Below, one piece after another: positions 41,642-50,226 of a DNA stretch of 64,000 nucleotides. Origin of the DNA: Bacteroidales bacterium (GTDB taxonomy: Bacteria; Bacteroidota; Bacteroidia; Bacteroidales; Paludibacteraceae); contig JAATGT010000183.1 of the NCBI GenBank assembly GCA_015654525.1, positions 25,705 to 89,704 on the forward strand, read 5' to 3'. The notes beneath the pieces are model-generated. The model ran no database searches. It saw only the letters and a list, made by a program, of their open reading frames with translations, and had not been told where the DNA came from. A program made the translations under genes and the position numbers. The number at the start of each line of letters is the position of its first letter. Position 1 is the first letter of the stretch.

Positions 41642-41884
41642 ATGGAAACTAAAAAAGTATTGACATTTGAAGAGGCAGCAAATTACATGGGTATGAGTAA
41701 AAGTTGTTTGTATAAAATGACCTCACAAAAAATTGTGCCACATTACAAACCAAACGGAAAAATGATATTTTTTGACCGTGAAGAGCTTGAAACCTATCTT
41801 TTGAGTGTAAGGGTAAAACCTCAATCCGAAATTGAAGAGGCAGCCAGCACGTACGTTGTAACGGGTAAACATAAAAAGGCGTAA
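41642..41884 (+). CDS. Helix-turn-helix (excisionase/MerR-like) DNA-binding protein
   Basis: LTFEEAANYMGMSKSCLYKMTSQKIVPHYKPNGKMIFFDREELETYLL. Confidence 0.85.
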   Translation: METKKVLTFEEAANYMGMSKSCLYKMTSQKIVPHYKPNGKMIFFDREELETYLLSVRVKPQSEIEEAASTYVVTGKHKKA

Positions 41885-41886
41885 CG

Positions 41887-43545
41887 ATGGAAACAAAACA
41901 AACAGAGGCGACAGCCACCGCCCCCGAAACGTTACATAAAGATAGTGATAATTTACATACTGTCAAACAATTAAAGCCTATATTCGACAGTTTGACCGCA
42001 ACGGATATAAAAAAGCACGTTTCAGGATTGGCAAAGAGAACCGAACCAATTGAACACGGTGCAATTTTAAAAAAGTTGCTTGAATGTATTGAGCCGTTCG
42101 ATTTTGAAAAGGCAGCATTTAAAGGGATTGAAGAAATAAGGGCAAAATGTTTGGAACTGCAAAGCCAGCTCACAAATACCGATGGCAGTTATAAAAAAAA
42201 TGCTATTGTTGAGGGGGAACTCAAAGAGATACAAAAGCAGCTCAACGGGTTTAAGTTGACACAAAAACACTTTGCTATTTTAAGTATTGAAAACGTGTTA
42301 AATATAGCAGATCGCAACAAATGGGGTATTTGCAAAAATAATGATTTCATTTATTTGTATAATGGAGCGTATTGGGCAAACATTGAAAAAGAGGCGTTTC
42401 AGGCATTTTTAGGAGAGGCAGCCGAAAAAATGGGGGTTGTTCGTTTTGTAAGCCGATGGCATGAGTTTAGAGATACGTTGTTCAAACAATTTATTTCAAC
42501 AAGCTATTTGCCAAAGCCCGAACGTAACAAAGATATTGTATTGATAAACTTACAAAATGGGACGTTTGAAATAACACCCACAGAACGCAAATTAAGACCG
42601 TTTAATAGTGCTGATTTTCTTACTTATCAATTACCCTTTTCGTACGAACCTAACACCACAGCCCCATTGTTTGAAAGGTATTTAAACCAAGTGCAACCCG
42701 ACCAACAAAGGCGATATATTTTAGCTGAATTTATTGGCAGCGTGTTTATACCAGTTGCCCGAATGAAATTTGAAAAAGCATTGATATTGTTTGGCGGGGG
42801 CGCAAATGGGAAAAGTGTATTTTTTGACATTATAAACGCTTTATTAGGCAATGAAAATGTGAGCGGGTATAGTTTGGAAAGCTTGACCGATAAAGAGGGA
42901 TATTTCAGAGCTATGATAGTAGACAAATTACTAAACTATGCAAGTGAATTAAACGTAAACCAAGCAGCATCAGACAAAACAAAACAATTGATTTCAGGCG
43001 AAAAAATGCAAGCCCGTTTACCTTATGGGCAGCCGTTTAATATGACTGATTATGCTAAATTGATGTTTAATGCAAATGAATTGCCAAAAAATGCAGAACA
43101 AACAAACGCTTACTTCAGGCGGTTTATGATCGTGAATTTTGAGCAAACAATACCCGAGCACGAACAAGACAGAGAGCTAAGTAAAAAAATAATTGAGGGC
43201 GAACTTTCAGGCGTTTTTAATTGGGTTTTATTGGGACTTAACCGATTATTAGAACAAAAAGCATTTACTCAAAGCGAGGCAGTAAATAACGCCCGTAGAC
43301 AATACGAACTCGAAAGCGACAGCGTAAATCAGTTTATTGAAGATGGTGGTTATATTGCCAGCGCAACATATTACACAATAATCAAACCTCTTTATGAGGA
43401 ATATAGAACATTTTGTAATGATGATGGTTGTCAAGCCGTAAAAAAGAGCAATTTTATAAAACGGTTGAAACATTTAAAATTCACTATTGATAGACTAAAT
43501 GTTGGAAACGTTGCGTATTTATCAAAGACAAATACCCCATATTAA
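41887..43545 (+). CDS. Phage/plasmid primase-helicase, P4 family (D5-like)
   Basis: KALILFGGGANGKSVFFDIINALLGNENVSGYSLESL...KLMFNANELPKNAEQTNAYFRRFMIVNF. Confidence 0.93.
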   Translation: METKQTEATATAPETLHKDSDNLHTVKQLKPIFDSLTATDIKKHVSGLAKRTEPIEHGAILKKLLECIEPFDFEKAAFKGIEEIRAKCLELQSQLTNTDGSYKKNAIVEGELKEIQKQLNGFKLTQKHFAILSIENVLNIADRNKWGICKNNDFIYLYNGAYWANIEKEAFQAFLGEAAEKMGVVRFVSRWHEFRDTLFKQFISTSYLPKPERNKDIVLINLQNGTFEITPTERKLRPFNSADFLTYQLPFSYEPNTTAPLFERYLNQVQPDQQRRYILAEFIGSVFIPVARMKFEKALILFGGGANGKSVFFDIINALLGNENVSGYSLESLTDKEGYFRAMIVDKLLNYASELNVNQAASDKTKQLISGEKMQARLPYGQPFNMTDYAKLMFNANELPKNAEQTNAYFRRFMIVNFEQTIPEHEQDRELSKKIIEGELSGVFNWVLLGLNRLLEQKAFTQSEAVNNARRQYELESDSVNQFIEDGGYIASATYYTIIKPLYEEYRTFCNDDGCQAVKKSNFIKRLKHLKFTIDRLNVGNVAYLSKTNTPY

Positions 43546-43546
43546 T

Positions 43547-44596
43547 ATGGAAAAGCAATATAAATACAACCTACAAAAAGGCAGTTCAAAAAGCATTTGC
43601 CCAGAATGTAATAAAAAAACATTTGTCCGATACGTTGATAGCATAACGGGCGAGTGTTTGCCCTCTCAATTTGGGCGGTGCGACCGTGAAAGTAAGTGTG
43701 GCTATCATAACAAGCCAGCATTTGAAAAAGACCAGGATTTAAAACCTTATAAAGTATTTACACCAAAGCCCAAACCGCAACCAATAACGCCAATACCGCT
43801 TGAAGTATTGGCGGGCACGTTGACCGATTACAACAAAAATGTATTTATTCAAAATCTATTGGGGCGGGTTGCCTTTCCTTTTGAGCCTTGCGATATTGAA
43901 AGCGTTATTTCTTTATATTACTTGGGTACGGTTGCAAGTTTTGGCGGGGCGGTTGCCTTTCCCTTTATAGATATCAAAAACAATATCCGAGCTATTCAGG
44001 TAAAACAATTTGACGAAACGAACCACACCACTAAAACCAGCTTTTTACATTCTATACTGAAATATCAATACTCACAGCGTGGCGACAGTTTACCCGATTG
44101 GTTGCCAGCGTATGAGCTGAACGATTTAAAAGTAAGTTGTTTATTTGGCGAACACATATTGAGTAAATACCCGCTCAATCCGGTTGCATTGGTTGAAGCC
44201 CCAAAGAGTGCGATTTACGGGACTTTATATTTTGGACAGCCGAATGTACCGGAGCGGTTTATTTGGATTGCAGTGTACAACCTAAGCAGCCTCAACGTTG
44301 ATAAATGCAAAGCGTTGAAAGGCCGTGAAGTTGTTTTGTTTCCCGACCTTTCCCAAGATGGCAAAGCGTTTGATTTATGGAACTCAAAATTACACGAATT
44401 ACACACCATAAAAGGGGCGAGGTTTACAATATCCGATTTGTTGGAAAGCAAAGCCAGCGAGGCCGAACGGTTGAGCGGGTGCGATATAGCAGACTATTTG
44501 ATTTGTAAGGATTGGCGTTTATTTCGTGATAGTGAAAAACGTGAAGTTGAACCACACCAAGCAAAACCGAAACAGTACGCGCGCGCGAGGGAGTGA
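43547..44596 (+). CDS. DUF6371-like / toprim-type protein with N-terminal zinc-finger-like motif
   Basis: SICPECNKKTFVRYVDSITGECLPSQFGRCDRESKCGYH; ALVEAPKSAIYGTLYFG...VVLFPDLSQDGKAFDLW. Confidence 0.75.
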   Translation: MEKQYKYNLQKGSSKSICPECNKKTFVRYVDSITGECLPSQFGRCDRESKCGYHNKPAFEKDQDLKPYKVFTPKPKPQPITPIPLEVLAGTLTDYNKNVFIQNLLGRVAFPFEPCDIESVISLYYLGTVASFGGAVAFPFIDIKNNIRAIQVKQFDETNHTTKTSFLHSILKYQYSQRGDSLPDWLPAYELNDLKVSCLFGEHILSKYPLNPVALVEAPKSAIYGTLYFGQPNVPERFIWIAVYNLSSLNVDKCKALKGREVVLFPDLSQDGKAFDLWNSKLHELHTIKGARFTISDLLESKASEAERLSGCDIADYLICKDWRLFRDSEKREVEPHQAKPKQYARARE

Positions 44597-44996
44597 AGAC
44601 GAAAACAAAGATATTGTTTGCCCTTTTGATATTGTAAAAGAGCCACCGAGTGAAAAACGTGAAAAACGTGAAGACGAAACAAAACATTTTTTTTGTGCCC
44701 CTACACTTTCAAAACGTGAATATAGACCGCAACCCAAACAAAATTGGAGTGTTGAAATATCCGAAATTGAAAAGTATTTTGCAGCGGTTGAACTACCAAG
44801 CCAGCTCCTAAGATTAAACGAATGCAGTACTATTATCAATGTAAGTTTATTCATTGATAGTCATATTTCAACGGTAAAAGCAAACAACGGGGTAAATGTG
44901 TTTTTGCCTCACTTGAATAGATTACAAACTTTAAAACAAATTTTAGCAAACAACAAAAATCTACAAAAATATGGGACTGAAAAAAGGACAATGTAA
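44526..44996 (+). CDS. Hypothetical protein with C-terminal DUF6965-like segment
   Basis: EISEIEKYFAAVELPSQLLRLNECSTIINVSLFIDSHISTVKANNGVNVFLPHLNRLQTLKQIL; exact start uncertain. Confidence 0.5.
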   Translation: MIVKNVKLNHTKQNRNSTRARGSEDENKDIVCPFDIVKEPPSEKREKREDETKHFFCAPTLSKREYRPQPKQNWSVEISEIEKYFAAVELPSQLLRLNECSTIINVSLFIDSHISTVKANNGVNVFLPHLNRLQTLKQILANNKNLQKYGTEKRTM

Positions 44997-45237
44997 CAAT
45001 TTATCAGGGCGAAAAATTGGAAGTAAAAACCGAAACACGAACGAGATGAAAACAGCATTCCAAAACCTTTTGGATACAAATATTTCTCAAATGGAAAGCG
45101 ATTTAAAGAAATTAACGCCTAAAGATAGGATTAATGTACTTTTGAAGCTTGCAGACTTCATACTACCAAAAATACAGAGTACACCTGCAGAAAATTTAGA
45201 AACGGACAATGAGATTATTATTAGAATAGTTGAGTGA
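44971..45237 (+). CDS. Hypothetical DUF5681-like small protein
   Basis: GLKKGQCNNLSGRKIGSKNRNTNEMKTAFQNLLDTNISQMESDLKKLTPKDRINVLLKLADFILPKIQ. Confidence 0.5.
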   Translation: MGLKKGQCNNLSGRKIGSKNRNTNEMKTAFQNLLDTNISQMESDLKKLTPKDRINVLLKLADFILPKIQSTPAENLETDNEIIIRIVE

Positions 45238-45252
45238 AATTTATTTCGTATT

Positions 45253-45292
45253 AACAAACAGTCTGTCAATTCATTTTGATAGGCTGTTTGTT
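45253..45292 (+). terminator. Hairpin terminator-like inverted repeat
   Basis: AACAAACAGTCTGTCA....TGATAGGCTGTTTGTT. Confidence 0.6.
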
Positions 45293-45531
45293 GCTGTTGT
45301 GCAATTGCAAGTTAATATTTTCTATCAATTCAAACCGTGTCAATTAAATTTGAAAGGCTTTTATCGTACACATTACCAAAACCACAGCCGATGCCGTTCC
45401 CGCTTGATGAGGGGCTTAGAAATGCGAAACAAAGGAAATAAAACGATTGTAGTGGTAAAAGAAAGTTTGCCCGATAATTTAACGGGTGGACAATTAGAAC
45501 AGTATATTAATGACTTAAATTTAGATGACTT

Positions 45532-45762
45532 ATGAACACAAAAGATTTTATTTGCGACAAAGAGCAGTCGGTTGAAAATTGCTATGGTTGTAAACACATT
45601 GAGTTTAACGACGAAAAACGCACGTTTGATTGTGAATGTCAACGCCCTGTATCGTTTCATGCTATTGAATTGACACCCGAAGTAAAAAAGGTAATGTTTT
45701 ATGCAGTTAAAACAGGATTTATTCCTTATTGGAGTGTTGATTGCCTGTATAGTTTTTTATAA
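45532..45762 (+). CDS. Cysteine-rich hypothetical protein; may be extended to 45890 by -1 frameshift
   Basis: CYGCKHIEFNDEKRTFDCECQ; stop directly follows T TTT TTA heptamer, and the -1 frame stays open with protein-like sequence to 45890. Confidence 0.55.
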   Translation: MNTKDFICDKEQSVENCYGCKHIEFNDEKRTFDCECQRPVSFHAIELTPEVKKVMFYAVKTGFIPYWSVDCLYSFL

Positions 45763-45886
45763 AGAGCGGATATGAATTAGGCGCAAATTGTGAGAAGTGC
45801 GAAGCAGCAGATGCATATTTAATTTTTAAGGAAACTGGTAAATGGTCAGATAATCAAGAAAAAGACGAAGAAAATACCCAAATAAA

Positions 45887-46651
45887 TTAATCCCTAATGC
45901 AACGCACAGAGAACCCCTGCTGCCTCCCATAGCCGTACATGTCATCGAGGCTGGGCAAGTTAAATACTCCGGGGTAATTGGACTGCATAAATATGTATCG
46001 GGCGGTGGCAAAGCTGTACGGGACGCTGTTAACAGTATCCTTGGTAGAACTCCACCAATAAACAAGACTAGTTACACCTCTGAATTTACCATCACTTCCG
46101 CCACGCAAACCACCCGGAAGGGCAGAAAAGCCGGTAGAGTTATTGAGGGTAAGGTTGCAACCGATAGACCAAGGTTCGCTGTAAGCAATCCAGTCAGTGG
46201 TGGCAGCAAGGGCTTTGGTTTCGCTTAGAGAAGCGCCTAAGTGCGTAGTAACGTAATCGGTTAAGATTGTCCATTCGTCAATAGTAGGTACATGCCAGCC
46301 CACGGGAGCTATGTTGCGGCTGTCATCTACCGCAAAAAAGTTGTAAAGATGTCCGTATTTAGTACCGTTAGTTGCATCGTTGTAGTAATCGCACCTTGCA
46401 CCTGTCAATAAACTTTTCCAAGCAGTATTGTCAGTAACAACTGCAATAGCATCACCATTGCGGTAATGGGTGGTTTTCAGATTTTCAACCATCCATGTTT
46501 GAGTGCCAATCGTTACGGAATGATATAAATTGCCGTCAATATCCGCTACGGTAGTGCCTGCGGTAGTGGGTTCTGTCGAATCTTCAGTACATGCGATAAA
46601 TAAAGCTAGCACTACTATATGAGAGAGCAAAAAATAAATGTATTTTTTCAT
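45887..46651 (-). CDS. Lipoprotein with fibrobacter succinogenes major paralogous (FISUMP) domain
   Basis: DIDGNLYHSVTIGTQTWMVENLKTTHYRNGDAI...GHLYNFFAVDD...PVGWHVPTIDEWTIL. Confidence 0.9.
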   Translation of the reverse strand: MKKYIYFLLSHIVVLALFIACTEDSTEPTTAGTTVADIDGNLYHSVTIGTQTWMVENLKTTHYRNGDAIAVVTDNTAWKSLLTGARCDYYNDATNGTKYGHLYNFFAVDDSRNIAPVGWHVPTIDEWTILTDYVTTHLGASLSETKALAATTDWIAYSEPWSIGCNLTLNNSTGFSALPGGLRGGSDGKFRGVTSLVYWWSSTKDTVNSVPYSFATARYIFMQSNYPGVFNLPSLDDMYGYGRQQGFSVRCIRD

Positions 46652-46694
46652 GATGATATAATATCAAAATTTCATATTAAGTTGGTAAACTAGC

Positions 46695-47258
46695 TTACCA
46701 GTTATCAGCCTTTTTGTTATTTTCGTTTAAATCATCATATAGTTGACTTACTTGAATATTAAAGAAATTTTCTATTTGCATTTTCGCATCGGCTCTTTTT
46801 AAATCCCCCTTTTTATTGTAAATTCCCAAACTCATCATATTGCCAATAAGCAATAATCGATTAACACCGTTTTGAGTTCTAGTATTCATATCTAAGTTGA
46901 TAATCTCAAATTTCACTTTCCCATCTTTAAAATTCAACTCAGTTGTATAGTCTACATCAAATTTAGCTACTAAAAAAGAATTTTTAAATGAGATAAAATC
47001 AGAAGCATGAGTATCATACTTCAAATATTCACCATCGGTTTGACCCTTTATTACAAAGTTTGGATTATTGTAGGCTTTGTTGATAAACTTAACTGCTTTG
47101 TCATACAGTTGCTTTGCCGTCTTACCTTCCACATTTATGACTACATAACTTTTTTCAGTATCCAAAGAATCACGCAGACCATTTGGAGTTAAAACAAATG
47201 CTTGCCCATAACTTAACGAGCAAAAGAAAACCATTGATAGTAGAATTAATTTTTTCAT
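46695..47258 (-). CDS. Secreted DUF4468-like protein
   Basis: Signal peptide; VVINVEGKTAKQLYDKAVKFINKAYNNPNFVIKGQTDGEYLKYD. Confidence 0.55.
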   Translation of the reverse strand: MKKLILLSMVFFCSLSYGQAFVLTPNGLRDSLDTEKSYVVINVEGKTAKQLYDKAVKFINKAYNNPNFVIKGQTDGEYLKYDTHASDFISFKNSFLVAKFDVDYTTELNFKDGKVKFEIINLDMNTRTQNGVNRLLLIGNMMSLGIYNKKGDLKRADAKMQIENFFNIQVSQLYDDLNENNKKADNW

Positions 47259-47277
47259 AATAATTTATTTATCTATT

Positions 47278-47742
47278 TTAAAGTGCCTTTATAACTACAA
47301 AATTCTTATCCATGATAAAGCAATTCTCATCGAATACGACAGCACCCATTTTATTCTTTGCTCTATACTTGTGATTTATTATATATCCTTTAAATTCAGG
47401 TTTAAATTTTGAAACATTTGAATTATGTTGAATTTCTGCCGCTTCATATCTTTTCTTTGTTTCAATAAAAGTGTTTTGATAATCTACATTAATATCTCTA
47501 AATAAGCTGTCAGATTCATATTTACTTCTTATACTATCAAATACATCATCTTTTGCCGTATCATAATAACTGGTTGAATCACTTCTAAAATTACTAAACT
47601 CTACACTTTCATAACTCTTCGCATCATTTAGATTTTTTTGAAGGTAATCCTTAACTGATTGTTGGGCTTTTTGTTCCGGTGTCTTTGAGCAACTGGCAAA
47701 AATAGCGGATAAAAACACGAAAAATAAAATTGATTTTTTCAT
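47278..47742 (-). CDS. Hypothetical lipoprotein
   Basis: Lipobox LSAIFASCSKTPEQKAQQSVKDYL. Confidence 0.6.
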   Translation of the reverse strand: MKKSILFFVFLSAIFASCSKTPEQKAQQSVKDYLQKNLNDAKSYESVEFSNFRSDSTSYYDTAKDDVFDSIRSKYESDSLFRDINVDYQNTFIETKKRYEAAEIQHNSNVSKFKPEFKGYIINHKYRAKNKMGAVVFDENCFIMDKNFVVIKAL

Positions 47743-47926
47743 AATATTGTTTTTGAATTAATAAATAATATAATATTTTCACAAAGATGCTCAATTATGT
47801 TTTAAACTATGCAGTTTCAGTCATTTATTTTAAAGATAATAGTAGATAATTTTATCTAAATTTGATATTGCCGTTTTTTCTTAGGCTAAAAGAATCTGCA
47901 ACAAAGAAACAAATATAACCACAACC

Positions 47927-47980
47927 TGTCATATATGACATTACAGGCAGCAAATATATAGACTTTCTTTGACATGTCAA
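47927..47980. promoter_or_regulatory. Candidate operators for XRE regulator
   Basis: TGTCATATATGACA (47927-47940) and TTGACATGTCAA (47969-47980), both perfect palindromes directly upstream of the HTH gene. Confidence 0.5.
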
Positions 47981-48243
47981 ACATGTCAAGTATGGAAAAA
48001 GCGGATTTATTGAAATTAGTAGGAAAACGGATAAAAGAGATTCGGGAAAGTAAAGGATTGGCGCAACTGGATGTGGCTGTAAGAATGGAAGGAAACATCG
48101 ACACAACAAATATATCACGTATTGAATCAGGCAGAACAAACCCGACTGTTTATACTCTTTTTAGAATAAGTCAAGCCTTAGAAGTTCCAATGTCGGATTT
48201 ATTCAACATTGAATATTCCAACTCAATGCAAGATGAAGTATAG
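47974..48243 (+). CDS. XRE-family HTH transcriptional regulator (start may be 47992)
   Basis: VGKRIKEIRESKGLAQLDVAVRMEGNIDTTNISRIESGRTNPTVYTLFRISQAL. Confidence 0.9.
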   Translation: MSNMSSMEKADLLKLVGKRIKEIRESKGLAQLDVAVRMEGNIDTTNISRIESGRTNPTVYTLFRISQALEVPMSDLFNIEYSNSMQDEV

Positions 48244-48374
48244 AACGTTTTTCTTTCAATCACTAATAGAATAGAGTAAGCCGTTGCAATTAAATTGAAG
48301 CGGTTTTTTTGTGTTCAATAGTAACGAAACACATTTGACAATAAAAAGCCTTTTTGCACTTCTTTTGTCGAACA

Positions 48375-48393
48375 TTGTTACTATTTTGTTACT
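48375..48393. promoter_or_regulatory. Candidate arm-type integrase-binding repeat, right end
   Basis: TTGTTACTATTTTGTTACT identical to left end 39500-39518. Confidence 0.55.
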
Positions 48394-48405
48394 TGCAAAA
48401 TAAAA

Positions 48406-48446
48406 AACCTCGATAACTCGCTGAATTTCAGCAAACTATCGAGGTT
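48406..48446. terminator. Hairpin directly downstream of tRNA-Leu, element-supplied
   Basis: AACCTCGATA...TATCGAGGTT with nested GCTGAATTTCAGC. Confidence 0.7.
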
Positions 48447-48447
48447 C

Positions 48448-48466
48448 AAACGTACCCGAAGCGGGA
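48448..48466. repeat. attR (within intact tRNA-Leu 3' end)
   Basis: Identical 19 bp to 39369-39387. Confidence 0.9.
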
Positions 48467-48535
48467 CTTGAACCCGCACAGCCGTGAAGCCAAAGGATTT
48501 TAAGTCCTTCGTGTCTACCATTCCACCATCCGGGC
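48453..48535 (-). tRNA. tRNA-Leu (anticodon TAA)
   Basis: Reverse complement GCCCGGATGGTGGAATGGTAGACACGAAGGACTTAAAATCCTTTGGCTTCACGGCTGTGCGGGTTCAAGTCCCGCTTCGGGTA folds as class II tRNA with loop CTTAAAA. Confidence 0.95.
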
Positions 48536-48550
48536 AGAATACGCTTTGTG

Positions 48551-48623
<73 letters not shown>

Positions 48624-48733
48624 AATACTATTTCTTGGATAAAGAATCTTTAATCCATTGAATGCTTTTCTCTCAAAGCGGCTGCAAAGATACGTTTTTT
48701 TTTCAATTTCCGAAATATTTAGGAAGAAAAAAA

Positions 48734-50095
48734 TCAAAAAGCAAATATCGTTTCTTTGAAAATTTCGCTAACCGTAGGGTGAGGAAATACAACTTTCTGC
48801 ATTTCAGCCAAAGTCATCTCCTGTTCAATAGCCATACAAGCTCCATAAATAATTTCGCTACATGGGTTTCCCAACATATGAACGCCTATCACTTCTCCGA
48901 ATTTCTCTCCAATCAATATTTTGCACAAGCCGTTTCCACCTTCATTCTCGGCAACAAACCGTCCGGCATACGCCATCGGCAGTTTGGCTACTTTGTAGGC
49001 TATTCCTTTCCGCGTTGCCGATTCTTCTGTTTCTCCAACACCGGCTACCTCAGGATTAGTATAAACCACGCCTGGAATAGAGTCGTAACGCATCTTATCT
49101 TCTATTCCGGTCAGATTATTCACCACCACTTCACCTTCGCGACTGGCAGTATGAGCCAATAGTGAGAAACCGGTTACATCGCCGGCGGCAAACACATTGG
49201 GAATATTAGTCCGAAGTTTTGCATCAACTTTAATTCCCCCACGATCCATTTCTATCTGTAAGTTTTCCAACCCGAAGCCTTTTGTAACGGCACGACGCCC
49301 AACGCTAACCAATATCTTATCTCCTTCTATTCCCTCTGTTTTTCCATCTTTCTCGAAGAATACTTTATTTCCTTCTACTTTTACCACCTTAGCTTCGAGG
49401 TTGAATTCAATTCCTTTCTTAGTGTAAATCTCGCGGAGCATGGCGCTAATCTCAAAGTCCAGACCACCTAAAATCTCAGGAAGCATTTCAATTACCGTTA
49501 CTTTTGTACCTAAGCTATTATACAGGCTGGCAAACTCCATCCCGATGACTCCGCCTCCGATGATTACCAACGAAGCTGGTTGCTCTTTTAAGCCCAAAAT
49601 TTCACGATTAGTCAATATAATGTCACCCGACTCTGCTAAACCCGGAATAGGAGGAACAAAGGCTTCGGAACCGGTACAGACAAGTAAATTAGCACCAAGA
49701 TAAGACTCTCCGTTGCAAGCTACCTCAATTCCATCAGAGCTTTTTCCCTGAATCATTGCTTCACCTTTAATAACGGTCACCTGATTAGCTTTCATCTTGC
49801 TCTCTACGCCAATCACCAGCTTGCGAACGATCTTATTCTTACGGGCAACAATTTTTCCGTAATCGAAACGTATATTATCTCCGTAGATGCCATATTTATC
49901 GCCATGTAAGGCGTTCTCATACGTTTTGGCGCTATAAAGCATGGTTTTGGTGGGAATGCAACCCTCGTTTAAACACACACCACCCATTGCTTTCTTTTCA
50001 AAAAGAATAACGGAAAGTCCTTTGTGACCCGCACGCTCTGCTGCCACATATCCGGCAGGACCACCACCGATTATTATCAAATCATACATAGTCAT
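48734..50095 (-). CDS. lpdA: Dihydrolipoyl dehydrogenase
   Basis: YDLIIIGGGPAGYVAAERAGHKGLSVILFEKKAMGGVCLNEGCIPTKTMLYSAK. Confidence 0.96.
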   Translation of the reverse strand: MTMYDLIIIGGGPAGYVAAERAGHKGLSVILFEKKAMGGVCLNEGCIPTKTMLYSAKTYENALHGDKYGIYGDNIRFDYGKIVARKNKIVRKLVIGVESKMKANQVTVIKGEAMIQGKSSDGIEVACNGESYLGANLLVCTGSEAFVPPIPGLAESGDIILTNREILGLKEQPASLVIIGGGVIGMEFASLYNSLGTKVTVIEMLPEILGGLDFEISAMLREIYTKKGIEFNLEAKVVKVEGNKVFFEKDGKTEGIEGDKILVSVGRRAVTKGFGLENLQIEMDRGGIKVDAKLRTNIPNVFAAGDVTGFSLLAHTASREGEVVVNNLTGIEDKMRYDSIPGVVYTNPEVAGVGETEESATRKGIAYKVAKLPMAYAGRFVAENEGGNGLCKILIGEKFGEVIGVHMLGNPCSEIIYGACMAIEQEMTLAEMQKVVFPHPTVSEIFKETIFAF

Positions 50096-50226
50096 ATATT
50101 TTTTATTTCAAGGCTTATTAAACAAAACCGTAAAGAGATAGTTTATCTTCTGCAAAATATTTATTCTTCACATCAGTCTCTCAAGACCTGATTGCAAAAT
50201 AGAAGTATTTCAGCAACTCATTAAAT

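Larger units (their letters stand above)
39369..48447. mobile_element. ~9.08-kb integrative element in the 3' end of tRNA-Leu(TAA)
   Basis: 19-bp direct repeat AAACGTACCCGAAGCGGGA at 39369-39387 and 48448-48466 (tRNA 3' end); integrase, Xis-like HTH, P4-type primase and XRE regulator inside. Confidence 0.92.

Noticed and set aside
44424-44854. Antisense ORFs with repeated FFTFFTR-like residues
   Set aside because: Reverse frame of the iteron-like GTGAAAAACGTGAA segment and coding region on + strand.
45230-45420. N-terminal half of ORF 45230-45535
   Set aside because: Covers a terminator-like hairpin (45253-45292); the real gene, if any, probably begins near 45424 (MRNKGNKTIVVV).
45887-46651. 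FISUMP cargo as a defence gene
   Set aside because: Lipoprotein with FISUMP domain; no evidence for an anti-phage role from sequence alone.
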